DNA of 44,794 nt from Bacillota bacterium (GTDB lineage Bacteria; Bacillota; Clostridia; Christensenellales; Aristaeellaceae), in contig JAEWSC010000049.1 of assembly GCA_023398575.1 (NCBI GenBank), positions 1-44,794 of the forward strand, written 5' to 3'. Shown here piece by piece: positions 25,038-33,144 of this stretch. A program made the position numbers and the translations under genes. The notes beneath the pieces were generated by a model. That model saw nothing but the letters and a program-made list of their open reading frames with translations, was not told the origin of the DNA and did not search any database. The number at the start of each line of letters is the position of its first letter. Positions within the stretch are counted from its first letter, which is position 1.

Positions 25038-25451
25038 ATGCCCCAAATCATGGGCGCAATTGTCGGTTTCCTTTATTCTATTATGAACGTGTTTAACGCA
25101 GAGTTAAGTCAGGTTTATGGCAATCCGTATGCTACGGTCATTATCCATGTGGTCGGGTTTGTCTGTGTTCTGCCATTGACCTTGCGCACACTTTTTCATA
25201 AAAAGCGCGCTCCCCTATGGATGCACATGGGTGGGGTTTTGGGCATCTTTACCGTTGTTACAAGCAATCTGGGTGTCAATGCCCTTGGCGTCACTGTTAC
25301 CCTCTCTCTGACGCTGCTGGGCCAGCTTATTTGCTCCATGGTCTTTGACCAATTGGGGCTGTGGGGCTTTGAAAAGCGGAAATTCAAACCGGCCAAGGCG
25401 TTGAGTCTTGTTTTGATTGCCGCAGGCGTGGGGGTGATGTTGTTATGGTAA
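25038..25451 (+). CDS. Half-size DMT family transporter (YdcZ/DUF606), first partner
   Basis: Hydrophobic protein of 137 residues with about five helices (residues 3-20, 33-50, 60-85, 85-105, 118-137), matching the DUF606/YdcZ family of single-repeat drug/metabolite transporters. GGAGGT lies ahead of the ATG. Its stop overlaps the start of a second, different DUF606 gene by seven bases. Such pairs are expected to form an antiparallel heterodimer. It keeps polar residues in helix 1 (NVFNAELSQVYGNP) which may line the substrate path. Substrate unknown. Confidence 0.82.
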   Translation: MPQIMGAIVGFLYSIMNVFNAELSQVYGNPYATVIIHVVGFVCVLPLTLRTLFHKKRAPLWMHMGGVLGIFTVVTSNLGVNALGVTVTLSLTLLGQLICSMVFDQLGLWGFEKRKFKPAKALSLVLIAAGVGVMLLW

Positions 25452-25885
25452 TTGCGATTGCAAGCGTATTGCTGAGCGGCGTAACCATTGTGCTGGCCCG
25501 CATGTGCAATGCCAGGCTGGCGCAGCAATGCGGTCCTCACTACAGCTCACTGATGAATTACATCACCGGGCTAATCGGTTCCCTCATAATGTTCGTTTTT
25601 ATGGGCGCGGCGGCAAACGCAGCCTTTCCCGCGCCTGGCGGCTCTATCACGATGTACTTGGGCGGAGCGCTCGGTCTTGTAAGTGTGTATATGCTCAATG
25701 TCATCGCTCACCGGATGCCGGCCACCCAATTGACGCTGCTCATTTTTGCCGGACAGTTGTTTACCGGCCTTGTGCTGGATTACTTTCTTACACACAAATT
25801 TTCTGCCGGTACGCTAGCCGGCGGTCTCATCGTGCTGGCGGGCCTGACCGTGAACATACTCAGCGATAAAAAATCACAGGAATAA
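25445..25885 (+). CDS. Half-size DMT family transporter (YdcZ/DUF606), second partner
   Basis: Second DUF606 protein, 146 residues, five helices. It resembles its neighbour in helix 1 (VLARMCNARLAQQCGPHYSSLMNYITG against NVFNAELSQVYGNPYATVIIHVVG), but is clearly diverged, as expected for a heterodimer. The start ATG at 25445 is inside the end of the preceding gene, so translation is coupled. It is not a frameshifted half: each protein has a full five-helix repeat. Last gene of the yitT operon. Confidence 0.82.
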   Translation: MVIAIASVLLSGVTIVLARMCNARLAQQCGPHYSSLMNYITGLIGSLIMFVFMGAAANAAFPAPGGSITMYLGGALGLVSVYMLNVIAHRMPATQLTLLIFAGQLFTGLVLDYFLTHKFSAGTLAGGLIVLAGLTVNILSDKKSQE

Positions 25886-25912
25886 GCGTTTATTCACCAG
25901 CCGAACATATGA

Positions 25913-25958
25913 CCATCACACGCCTTGGTTATGATGGGTTTGCCACATAAATCCCATC
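25913..25958 (+). promoter_or_regulatory. Mutually exclusive hairpins before the secreted-protein gene
   Basis: CCATCA (25913-25918) can pair with TGATGG (25932-25937), while the overlapping GATGGG (25933-25938) can pair with CCCATC (25953-25958). The second hairpin ends five bases before the AGGAGG at 25963. A switch controlling ribosome access is possible, but there is no direct proof. Confidence 0.35.
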
Positions 25959-25976
25959 GTCCAGGAGGTGTGTTCA

Positions 25977-26642
25977 TTGTCTAAATCACGCAGGATGCGT
26001 TCCATCTCAGCGCAGGTCACAGTCCTTATGCTGCTATTTTCCGCACTGGCCATGCCAGCTTTGGCGGAAAGCAGCATCGAACAAAATGACCGCTCCATCT
26101 TCTTTGGCAAGGTGACGCAGATTGACGGTGATTATGTCACCATCGCCATTGGCACCATGGATTTACCACAGATACCGGACAGTGGCAATGCAAACGGCCA
26201 GAACAACGCGCAAAGCGGAAATCCGCCTGCCCAAGGCGAGGGGCAGCGCCAGGACGGACGCAACTTTTTGAGCAATTTGACGTTAACGGGAGAACTGGTT
26301 ACCGTGCAGATCACCAGTGCCGTCACCCTCACCAAGCAAGGGGCGCGGCCCGAACGCCAAGGGGCAGATGCCACCTTCGGCACAACCGTACCGCAAAATG
26401 GCGGGCCAGGCCAAGGAAATGCGCCGGCCAGGCCAGAAGGCACTCCCCCCGCGAGCGATAGTCAGCTGCAGAGCAGACAGGGCGGCTTTGGAGGAATGGA
26501 CGGAGCCAATATGTTCGGCGGAGAAACAGCCACGCTTTCCGACCTCGCCGTAGATGCCATTGTTATGCTCACGTATCAAACCAGCACTCAAGCATTGCTG
26601 TCGGTACATATCCTGAGCCTGCCAGAAACGCAATCACCATAA
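25977..26642 (+). CDS. Small secreted protein of unknown function, DUF5666-like fold
   Basis: Predicted 221-residue exported protein. A signal peptide (about residues 1-31, hydrophobic core VTVLMLLFSALAM, cleavage after PALA) is followed by a beta-rich stretch FFGKVTQIDGDYVTIAIG of the type seen in DUF5666 (OB-like) domains, and a second strand set around LTGELVTVQITSAVTLTK. A Gln/Gly/Asn/Pro-rich linker spans about 60-100 and 120-180, ending in VDAIVMLTYQTSTQALLSVHIL. I chose the TTG at 25977, eight bases after AGGAGG; the GTG overlapping the ribosome binding site cannot be the start, and an ATG six codons later is the alternative. Function unknown. Confidence 0.75.
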   Translation: MSKSRRMRSISAQVTVLMLLFSALAMPALAESSIEQNDRSIFFGKVTQIDGDYVTIAIGTMDLPQIPDSGNANGQNNAQSGNPPAQGEGQRQDGRNFLSNLTLTGELVTVQITSAVTLTKQGARPERQGADATFGTTVPQNGGPGQGNAPARPEGTPPASDSQLQSRQGGFGGMDGANMFGGETATLSDLAVDAIVMLTYQTSTQALLSVHILSLPETQSP

Positions 26643-26664
26643 GCAATTGTCTATGTCACAACAT

Positions 26665-26700
26665 AACAGCGCCGCTTTCTGATGAGAAAACGGCGCTGTT
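26665..26700. terminator. Bidirectional hairpin between the secreted-protein and DEAD-box genes
   Basis: Ten-base perfect arms AACAGCGCCG / CGGCGCTGTT between convergent genes, with short T/A flanks. Probable terminator for both. Confidence 0.7.
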
Positions 26701-26719
26701 CCATATACCTGTTTAGTTG

Positions 26720-27934
26720 TTATGCCCTGGCCCGAGCGCGCTGCTGCTGCTGAATCCGAATAGGCAGACGGGGGACCTTGGGCGGCGGGGTAAATACCTG
26801 CATAGGATAGGGATGCTCCTCCACTACGGGCACTTTACGGTTTGTCAGCCTTTCAACCGCCCTAAGCTTATCCTTTTCCTCAATGTCACAAAAGGTAAAG
26901 GCAATACCTGCATGCCCGGCCCGGCCTGTCCGGCCAATACGGTGGACATAGGTTTCCGGCACGTCAGGCAGGTCGTAATTGATTACATGGGACAATTCGT
27001 CAATGTCAATGCCACGTGCGGCGATATCGGTAGCAACCAGTACGCGGATGGTTTTCGCCTTGAAGCCGCTCAATGCCTGCTGGCGGGCGGCTTGCGACTT
27101 GTCACCATGAATGGCCTTGGCGTTGATTCCGCCGCGAACGAGTTCCTTTTCCACACGGTCGGCGCCATGCTTGGTGCGGGCAAAAACAAGGGCGGACTGG
27201 ATAGACTTGTTCTCAAGAAGATGAATCAAAAGATTCCGTTTGTTCATCTTATCCACAAAGTATACCGACTGTGTGATCAAATCCACCGTCGGAGCTGCCG
27301 GTGCCACATCGACCTTCACGGGATCGTTGAGCAGCGAGCTAGACAGATCGGCAATTTCCCTGGGCATGGTAGCCGAAAAGAAAAGCGTTTGCTTATTGGT
27401 CGGCGTTTTCTGCAGAATTTTCTTCACATCGTGTATAAAGCCCATATCCAGCATGCGGTCGGCTTCGTCCAGCGTCAAGATTTCCACGCTGCCAAGGTTT
27501 ACAAGGCCCTGGTTGATTAGATCGTTTAGACGTCCTGGCGTGGCAACCAGAATGTCCACACCCCGGCGTAGATGCTGCTCCTGTGGGCCCTGTGCAACCC
27601 CGCCAAAGATAACGGCGGTTCGAAGGCCCGTAAACCGGCCGTAGGCCATAAAGCTTTCAAAGATTTGCAGTGCCAGTTCGCGGGTAGGGGTTAATACCAA
27701 CGCACGGATCGGCCGGCGGCTTTGAAAAGGAACTGGTTTTACATAAAGCCGCTGCAAGATTGGCACGGCGAAAGCCGCAGTTTTGCCCGTTCCTGTTTGG
27801 GCGCAGCCCAATAAATCGCGGCCCGAGATGGCCGGCGGGATGGCCTTTTGTTGAATGGGTGTCGGGGTTACATACCGCTCCTGGGCCAGCGCCTTTAGAA
27901 TCATGGGATGGATTGATAACTGTTGAAATTCCAT
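26720..27934 (-). CDS. DEAD-box RNA helicase
   Basis: ATP-dependent RNA helicase of the RhlE/CsdA type, 404 residues. Motifs in order: Q-motif with TPTPIQQKAIP, motif I CAQTGTGKT, Ia PTRELALQI, Ib TPGRL, motif II LDEADRMLDMGF, III SATMP, IV ALVFARTKHGADR, V VATDIAARGIDI and VI HRIGRTGRAG. A short basic tail (QQQQRARARA) follows. I set the ATG at 27934, with AAAGGAG five bases upstream; the longer open frame crosses the structured leader. These helicases help ribosome assembly and mRNA turnover, often at low temperature. The leader contains an intrinsic terminator, suggesting attenuation. Confidence 0.95.
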   Translation of the reverse strand: MEFQQLSIHPMILKALAQERYVTPTPIQQKAIPPAISGRDLLGCAQTGTGKTAAFAVPILQRLYVKPVPFQSRRPIRALVLTPTRELALQIFESFMAYGRFTGLRTAVIFGGVAQGPQEQHLRRGVDILVATPGRLNDLINQGLVNLGSVEILTLDEADRMLDMGFIHDVKKILQKTPTNKQTLFFSATMPREIADLSSSLLNDPVKVDVAPAAPTVDLITQSVYFVDKMNKRNLLIHLLENKSIQSALVFARTKHGADRVEKELVRGGINAKAIHGDKSQAARQQALSGFKAKTIRVLVATDIAARGIDIDELSHVINYDLPDVPETYVHRIGRTGRAGHAGIAFTFCDIEEKDKLRAVERLTNRKVPVVEEHPYPMQVFTPPPKVPRLPIRIQQQQRARARA

Positions 27935-27953
27935 GGATACTCCTTTATATGTT

Positions 27954-27989
27954 GAGGGCATTGCCCTCGGATGGGGCGCAGGCCCATCC
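27954..27989 (-). repeat. Paired palindromes upstream of the DEAD-box gene
   Basis: GAGGGC-ATT-GCCCTC (27954-27968) and GGATGGG/CCCATCC around a 7-base loop (27969-27989), directly before the ribosome binding site. They are laid out like the carA pair at 6647-6696 and are likely the same class of element. Confidence 0.6.
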
Positions 27990-27990
27990 A

Positions 27991-28041
27991 CAAAAAAAAC
28001 CGCTTCTTCCACATAACGGAAGATACGGTCCGATCAGCGGT
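27991..28041 (-). terminator. Attenuator-like terminator in the DEAD-box leader
   Basis: On the minus strand ACCGC (28041-28037) pairs with GCGGT, enclosing an inner stem TCTTCC/GGAAGA, and is followed by eight T (27999-27992). It lies downstream of the promoter and upstream of the gene, so it should stop most transcripts unless disrupted. Confidence 0.7.
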
Positions 28042-28046
28042 ACTGG

Positions 28047-28076
28047 GCGCATTCAAAATCATTTGAATCACTGCGC
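28047..28076 (-). other. First hairpin of the DEAD-box leader
   Basis: GCGC outer arms with inner arms ATTCAAA / TTTGAAT (four-base loop), beginning at about the expected transcription start. It stands before the attenuator and may protect the 5' end or take part in switching. Confidence 0.55.
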
Positions 28077-28082
28077 ATGTAT

Positions 28083-28111
28083 AGTCTAGTGCAAAATGGT
28101 CATTTTGTCAA
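28083..28111 (-). promoter_or_regulatory. Promoter of the DEAD-box gene with palindromic operator
   Basis: Minus strand TTGACA (28111-28106), 17-base spacer, TAGACT (28088-28083). A perfect inverted repeat CAAAATG-GT-CATTTTG occupies 28092-28107 across the spacer and the edge of the -35, a likely repressor site. The expected leader is about 140 bases. Confidence 0.75.
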
Positions 28112-28194
28112 CCAGAAGAATCTACTAACCTTGGTAACATTCATTGATACAAATCATTAATCATCTGCAATGATAGCTTTACGAAATAGACTCA

Positions 28195-28224
28195 GGGGAA
28201 CCGCCTTTTTAAGGTGGTTCCCCC
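28195..28224 (-). terminator. Hairpin downstream of the aldo/keto reductase gene
   Basis: Arms GGGGAACCGCC / GGTGGTTCCCC with one G-U type pair and an AT-rich loop, 15 bases after the stop. There is no long T-tract, but the stem is strong. Between here and the DEAD-box promoter (28112-28194) I see nothing else. Confidence 0.6.
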
Positions 28225-28238
28225 GACACCCGCAGCAT

Positions 28239-29372
28239 TTACCGGAAAAGTGCTTCGTGCGTTTGGCGCAACTGATCGCGGATTTTCAAGTGCTGCGGGC
28301 ACTTGTCCTCGCAGGCTCCGCAATCCACGCAGGCAGAAGCGTTTTCATACTTCATCCAATCCACCTTGCCAATCATCGCATACTGATCCTTGGCGTAATC
28401 GGTGATCTTGTATACGCGGTGATAGTTCATGATCTTGAATACTTCGGGAATATTGATGCCGGCAGGACAGGGCATGCAGTAATTGCAGCCGGTGCAATAC
28501 AACTCGCTCAACCGCTTATTTTCGGCCATCATGCTTTCCACGCGGCTTTGCTCTTCTTGAGAAAGCGGCTGAATATTGCTGGCCAGGCGGCTGTTTTCCT
28601 CCAGCATGGCAATGTTCTCCATACCAGAAAGAGCAATATGTACATTGGGATTATTGAACACAAAGCGCATCGCCACCTCAGCGGAAGATTCCACCTTACC
28701 CGGCAAAAGATCACGAATCACCTGAGAAGGCGCGCCCAACCGGCCGCCGCCCACCGGGCCCATGACCACTACGCCCAGTCCCTGCTCGTTGGCCAGTGCC
28801 ATCCCCTCCTCGTTGGAACGGTCCAGGAGGTTGTACTGGCACAAAACAGATGAGAAGATACCCTCACCGCGCTGCAATATCTTTACCAAATTTTCCGCGT
28901 CATCATGAAAGGAAAAGGAGATGTGGCGGATCAGCCCTTGCTCTTTCAGCTTTAGAGCCCTCGCCAGCGGACCATCCTTAGCAACGATCTTTGTATCATA
29001 GGTTTCCAAATCAATGCCCCAGAAGTGATAAAAGTCGATGTAATCCGTATCCAGCTTCATAAGCGAAGTCTCCAGCCGCTTTTCAAAATCGTCGCCGGAG
29101 GCGTTTTCAATAGGATTTTTGGTGGAAAGGTACACTTTGTCACGGCGGCCCTTTAAGGCCTTGCCGACGATGATCTCACTTTGCTTATCGCAATAATAAG
29201 GTGCGGTGTCAAAATAGTTGACACCCAGTTCCATGGCGCGGTGAAGCATCTCCACACCTTTTTCAGTATTGAACACCTTCACGCCATCCTTTTCGTCATA
29301 GGGCAGGCGCATGCAGCCAAACCCCAACCTGGATACCATAATGCCGGTTTTTCCAAAAGGTACGTATTGCAT
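28239..29372 (-). CDS. Aldo/keto reductase with C-terminal ferredoxin domain
   Basis: A 377-residue redox enzyme. The N-terminal TIM barrel (about 1-290) has the AKR tetrad: Asp and Tyr in NYFDTAPYYCDK, Lys in YLSTKNP and His in DFYHFWGID. The C-terminal part carries two clusters of four cysteines, CTGCNYCMPCPAGI (about 295-308) and CVDCGACEDKCPQ (about 352-364), for two [4Fe-4S] centres. This fused type is common in anaerobes; substrates are generally unknown. AAAGGGG precedes the ATG by ten bases. The gene appears monocistronic, with an extended -10 (TGA-TAGAAT) near 29455 upstream. Confidence 0.93.
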   Translation of the reverse strand: MQYVPFGKTGIMVSRLGFGCMRLPYDEKDGVKVFNTEKGVEMLHRAMELGVNYFDTAPYYCDKQSEIIVGKALKGRRDKVYLSTKNPIENASGDDFEKRLETSLMKLDTDYIDFYHFWGIDLETYDTKIVAKDGPLARALKLKEQGLIRHISFSFHDDAENLVKILQRGEGIFSSVLCQYNLLDRSNEEGMALANEQGLGVVVMGPVGGGRLGAPSQVIRDLLPGKVESSAEVAMRFVFNNPNVHIALSGMENIAMLEENSRLASNIQPLSQEEQSRVESMMAENKRLSELYCTGCNYCMPCPAGINIPEVFKIMNYHRVYKITDYAKDQYAMIGKVDWMKYENASACVDCGACEDKCPQHLKIRDQLRQTHEALFR

Positions 29373-29621
29373 GATGATATAACCCCTTTCCTTTACCGAT
29401 CCGCCGTCAATTCTTCATAAAAACCAAGATGAGCCACAAATACTCGCATGAATATTATTCTATCACACTTTACTACTAACCTCTATACGATTACACAGGA
29501 TCCCCCCCATTGTCAGTGCTACATTTGTATCATCGGAATACGCTAATGATAGAAGCCAGGGCAGGCAGGCACCAAAGAAAGCCGCGCCTATCCCGGTAAT
29601 TATATTATAGGAGTGATGCAT

Positions 29622-30068
29622 ATGCGGCGAATCCTTTTTTCTGTTCTTTTCCTTGCCATGCTTGCGCTGTGTGTCTTGTATCCGCTGCTTACGCTGGCAG
29701 AGGCGGCCGGAGCATCGGATACAGGTATCACCGACTATCTGACGCCAGAGGAGTTTGCCTCTTTTACCGGGCAAGTGACGTTTGTGGTGCTCGTTGTCCA
29801 GTTTATCAAACTGCCAATTGACCAAAACATCGGCAAGGTCAAAACGGAGTACATCGTCTACGGCGTCGCCCTCCTCACCCAGGTGCTGGCTCAAGCGCTG
29901 CTGTATGGCTTGAACAGCTTTACATGGGCGTTTATCCCCAAATGCATCGCCTATGCCTTTTTGGTGGCGGTCACCGCCAAGGAAGTATACATCAAAGCTA
30001 TCGGCAATGTAGAGGCGAAAAAGGCTGCACTCACCATACAGACAAAAGTGGAAGAAAACAACGGTTAA
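29622..30068 (+). CDS. Small membrane protein of unknown function, holin-like topology
   Basis: A 148-residue hydrophobic protein with an N-terminal signal or anchor (about 3-27), a helix around VTFVVLVVQFIKLPI, and two further helices (YIVYGVALLTQVLAQALLYGL and FIPKCIAYAFLVAVTAKEVYI), with a charged, Lys/Glu-rich tail. Size and helix pattern are like phage holins or small regulatory membrane proteins, but I recognise no family and there are no phage genes nearby. The ATG at 29622 is eight bases after GGAG; upstream in-frame GTG and ATG are too close to it. Confidence 0.65.
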   Translation: MRRILFSVLFLAMLALCVLYPLLTLAEAAGASDTGITDYLTPEEFASFTGQVTFVVLVVQFIKLPIDQNIGKVKTEYIVYGVALLTQVLAQALLYGLNSFTWAFIPKCIAYAFLVAVTAKEVYIKAIGNVEAKKAALTIQTKVEENNG

Positions 30069-30096
30069 CACGTTTCACAAAACAAAATAACGTATC

Positions 30097-30127
30097 AGGT
30101 ACGGGGGATAAGCTCCGTACCTTTTTC
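30097..30127 (+). terminator. Intrinsic terminator
   Basis: Arms AGGTACGG / CCGTACCT followed by five T, 29 bases after the preceding stop codon. Confidence 0.8.
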
Positions 30128-30207
30128 AATTGTAGACTATTCGCCATATCATGTTCGCCTTGACAATGCTGTCGAAAAACCGGGCTTTTCATTCCTGCTG
30201 CCTATGT

Positions 30208-30213
30208 TATAAT
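30208..30213 (+). promoter_or_regulatory. Extended -10 of the trkA-trkH operon
   Basis: TATAAT preceded by TGT (TGN extended -10). No good -35 at the usual distance; a TTGACA at 30171 is too far upstream. Leader of about 34 bases with GGAGG before the ATG. Confidence 0.55.
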
Positions 30214-30253
30214 ATATTGGGGAATTATTTGCAACAGAAGCGGAGGCAGCCCT

Positions 30254-31633
30254 ATGCGGATCATGGTGGTGGGCGATGGCAAGGTAGGTCACACCCTTGC
30301 AGAGAACTTGGCCAGAGAGGAACATGACGTGACCATCGTCGACCGTAGCGGCAACGCGCTTCAACGAAGCATGGATACGCTGGATGTTCTGTGTGTCAAA
30401 GGCAATGGTGCCAATATCCGCACTCTGATGGAGGCTGATGTAGGCAGGGCGGATATTGTGATCGCCGCCACAGCCACAGATGAAATCAACATGCTATGCT
30501 GCCTGGCATCTAAGCAGTTGGGAGCCAAATATGCCATCGCCCGTATCCGCGACCCGGAATACAACGATAGTCTGCTTTTAATGCAAAAGGTGCTGGGCAT
30601 CGACATGTCTATCAACCCCGAACGAGCTACGGCGCTGGAGATTAGCCGCCTATTGCGCTATCCATTCGCCGATACTATTGAAAGCTTTGCCAAGGGCCGT
30701 GTAGAAATGGTTCAGTTTCGTGCCCACGAAGGTGACGCAATGGTCGGCTACCCCATAAAAGACCTTGGCAAAAAGCACAAGCATCTGCCCCAGGTTCTTT
30801 ATTGCGCCGTGGAACGTGACGGCGATGTCATGATTCCCAACGGCGATTTTATCATTCAGCCGGAGGACGAGGTTCATGTGGCCTCGGACATGGTGACTAT
30901 CACGGCCTATTTTAAGTACCTGGGTAAAAACACTTTGTCAGTGCGCAACGTCATGCTGCTGGGCGGCGGGCGCATCAGCTACTACCTGGCCAAGATGATT
31001 ATTCCCATGGGCATCAAGGTCACAATGATTGAAATCAAGCCGGATAAGGCCAGGCTTCTAAGTGAGCAATTGCCTGAAGCCAACATTGTCTGCGGCGATG
31101 GCACCGATCAGGATTTACTAAATCAAGAAGGTTTGTTCACCACGGATGCCTTTGTGGCCCTGTGTGACCGGGATGAGGAAAACCTGATGGCCGGCCTGTA
31201 TGCAATGGCGCACGGCGTCAGCAAGGTGATTGTAAAAAACAACCGCGTCAACTACACAGACATCATCAAAACCATGGGCTTAGGCTCCATCGTCAGTCCC
31301 AAGTTAATCACTTGCAATGCCATTTTGCGTTATGTACGTGCCAGGGCCAGCGGCCAGGGTACGTCAGTAGAAAAAATTTACCGCATTATGGAGGGCAAAG
31401 CGGAAGCGCTTGAGTTTATTGCAGAGCCTGGAGCTATCTATGTCAATATTCCGCTGCGCAAGCTTGCTGTGCGGGAAAACGCTTTAGTGGCAGTGATCTT
31501 CAGGGAAGGCAAGGTCATCATCCCCTTTGGCAACGACCACATCGAAGCTGGTGACAGCGTGGTAGTCGTCTCTAAAGAAAATGGTATCAGCAGCCTGGAT
31601 GAAATATTGTCCCTGCAGGAGGGGCAGGCATGA
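30254..31633 (+). CDS. trkA: Trk potassium uptake regulatory subunit, two-domain TrkA
   Basis: Cytoplasmic gating ring protein of the TrkAH system, 459 residues. Two repeats, each a Rossmann RCK-N domain followed by a TrkA_C domain: the first opens with VVGDGKVGHTLAENLA, the second near residue 232 with MLLGGGRISYYLAKMI. NAD(H)/ATP-type ligands bind here in characterised members; the second repeat keeps GGGRIS rather than the canonical GxGxxG. GGAGG precedes the ATG. It overlaps trkH by four bases (ATGA). Confidence 0.94.
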   Translation: MRIMVVGDGKVGHTLAENLAREEHDVTIVDRSGNALQRSMDTLDVLCVKGNGANIRTLMEADVGRADIVIAATATDEINMLCCLASKQLGAKYAIARIRDPEYNDSLLLMQKVLGIDMSINPERATALEISRLLRYPFADTIESFAKGRVEMVQFRAHEGDAMVGYPIKDLGKKHKHLPQVLYCAVERDGDVMIPNGDFIIQPEDEVHVASDMVTITAYFKYLGKNTLSVRNVMLLGGGRISYYLAKMIIPMGIKVTMIEIKPDKARLLSEQLPEANIVCGDGTDQDLLNQEGLFTTDAFVALCDRDEENLMAGLYAMAHGVSKVIVKNNRVNYTDIIKTMGLGSIVSPKLITCNAILRYVRARASGQGTSVEKIYRIMEGKAEALEFIAEPGAIYVNIPLRKLAVRENALVAVIFREGKVIIPFGNDHIEAGDSVVVVSKENGISSLDEILSLQEGQA

Positions 31634-33081
31634 ACAAGCGCTTGCTTTTAAATGTACTGGGCAAGATTCTATTAATTGACGCGGGCGCAATGGCATTAAG
31701 CTTGGCCGTCTCCATCTATTACCGTGATGGCGATACTTGGGCCTTTGTTAAAACGCTTGCTATAACGCTGCTCTTCGCACTGCCTATGTGGCTTTTATCC
31801 AAGCCAAGAGACATGAACCTGCGGGCCAGGGAAGGTGTTGTGGCCGTGGCAGCCTCCTGGGTGCTGATCAGTGTATTCGGCAGCCTACCCTTTCTATTTT
31901 CCGGTCTCATTTCTGATTTTCCATCGGCATTTTTTGAATGCGTCAGCGGCTTTACCACCACAGGCGCGACAGTTTTGACCAATTTCCCGCAGGATGATTT
32001 CCGTGGCGTCTTCTTTTGGCGCAGCTTTACCCATTGGATCGGCGGCATGGGTATACTAGTGTTGACCCTGGCCATATTACCCACCATGTCCGGCCGCACG
32101 TCGCATTTGGTGCAGGCGGAAAGCCCAGGGCCGAGCCTTGCCAAGCTAGTACCCAAAATGGGTGACAGTGCAAAGCTGCTATACCTCATTTATACGGTCT
32201 TGACCGTCGTTTTAACAGTGCTGCTGGTGATTGCGGGCATGGATTGGTACGATGCCCTAATTCACGCCTTTGGCACTGCGGGCACAGGCGGTTTCAGCAA
32301 TTATGCAGCCAGCGTAGGCACATTTAAAAGCCCGTTGATTGATGGCATCATTACCGTGTTCATGCTGGTTTTCGGTGCAAACTTCGCCGTATATTACAAA
32401 ATAGTCTCTTCCTCCTGGCGGGAGGCGCTCCGTAGTGAGGAACTGCGGATATACGTGGTCATCGCCGGCCTTTCAGCGCTGCTGATCTCCATCAATTTGC
32501 TGCCTGTCTATGGCAATTTCTTTCAAGCGCTCCGCTATGGTAGCTTTCAGATGTCCAGCATCATCACTACCACAGGCTATGCCACTACAGATTTTAACCT
32601 GTGGCCCCAATTCAGCCGTACGATGCTGGTGCTGCTTATGTTTATCGGAGCCTGCGCAGGCTCTACCGCAGGCGGCTTGAAAGTCGTTCGCATTATACTG
32701 CTGGGTAAACTGGGACTTAGGCAAATTGCATTAACCTTTCGACCCCGCAAGGTGCAGGTGGTACGCTTTGAGGGAAAAGCGGTCGACGAGGACATGCTAT
32801 CCCAGGTATTAGGATTCTTTTTTGCATACATCCTGCTTTTGCTGTTGGGAACACTGGCCATTTCCATAGACAATGTATACGACCTGGAGACAAACTTTAC
32901 CGCCACCCTCACCTGCATTTCCAATGTGGGTCCAGGTCTTGGCGCGGTAGGTCCGACCGGCAGCTTTTCTGGTTACAGCGGATTTTCCAAGATCGTGCTT
33001 TCCATTGTCATGCTGGCCGGCAGGCTGGAGCTGTTCCCGATATTGGTTTTATTCCACCCAGCGGTGTGGAATAAGCAATGA
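31630..33081 (+). CDS. trkH: Trk potassium uptake channel subunit TrkH
   Basis: Membrane K+ translocating subunit, 483 residues, with four M1-P-M2 repeats. The selectivity filter segments are visible as GFTTTGATV, GTAGTGGFS, ITTTGYATT and SNVGPGLGAVG. A long loop with SFTHWIGGMGILVLTLAILP and a CAGSTAGGLKVVR region in the third repeat (site of the intramembrane gating loop) are also typical. It is coupled to trkA. A strong terminator follows. The longer N-terminus and two-domain TrkA mark the Trk rather than the Ktr branch. Confidence 0.94.
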   Translation: MNKRLLLNVLGKILLIDAGAMALSLAVSIYYRDGDTWAFVKTLAITLLFALPMWLLSKPRDMNLRAREGVVAVAASWVLISVFGSLPFLFSGLISDFPSAFFECVSGFTTTGATVLTNFPQDDFRGVFFWRSFTHWIGGMGILVLTLAILPTMSGRTSHLVQAESPGPSLAKLVPKMGDSAKLLYLIYTVLTVVLTVLLVIAGMDWYDALIHAFGTAGTGGFSNYAASVGTFKSPLIDGIITVFMLVFGANFAVYYKIVSSSWREALRSEELRIYVVIAGLSALLISINLLPVYGNFFQALRYGSFQMSSIITTTGYATTDFNLWPQFSRTMLVLLMFIGACAGSTAGGLKVVRIILLGKLGLRQIALTFRPRKVQVVRFEGKAVDEDMLSQVLGFFFAYILLLLLGTLAISIDNVYDLETNFTATLTCISNVGPGLGAVGPTGSFSGYSGFSKIVLSIVMLAGRLELFPILVLFHPAVWNKQ

Positions 33082-33092
33082 ACGGAATGAAT

Positions 33093-33134
33093 AAAAGAGC
33101 AGGAAGCGTTATGCATTCGCTTCCTGCTTTTTTA
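33093..33134. terminator. Bidirectional terminator between trkH and ktrA
   Basis: Perfect 11-base arms AGCAGGAAGCG / CGCTTCCTGCT with A-run before and six T after. It serves both convergent operons. Confidence 0.9.
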
Positions 33135-33144
33135 GTACTGATTT

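Noticed and set aside
25038..25885. Frameshifted single DMT transporter
   Set aside because: Each frame holds a complete five-helix repeat with its own start; the pair is the normal two-gene form of the family.
26717..27520. 267-codon plus-strand frame
   Set aside because: Antisense to the DEAD-box helicase and crosses its motif VI region; shadow frame.
28170..28853. 227-codon plus-strand frame
   Set aside because: Antisense to the aldo/keto reductase, whose cysteine clusters and tetrad are clear.
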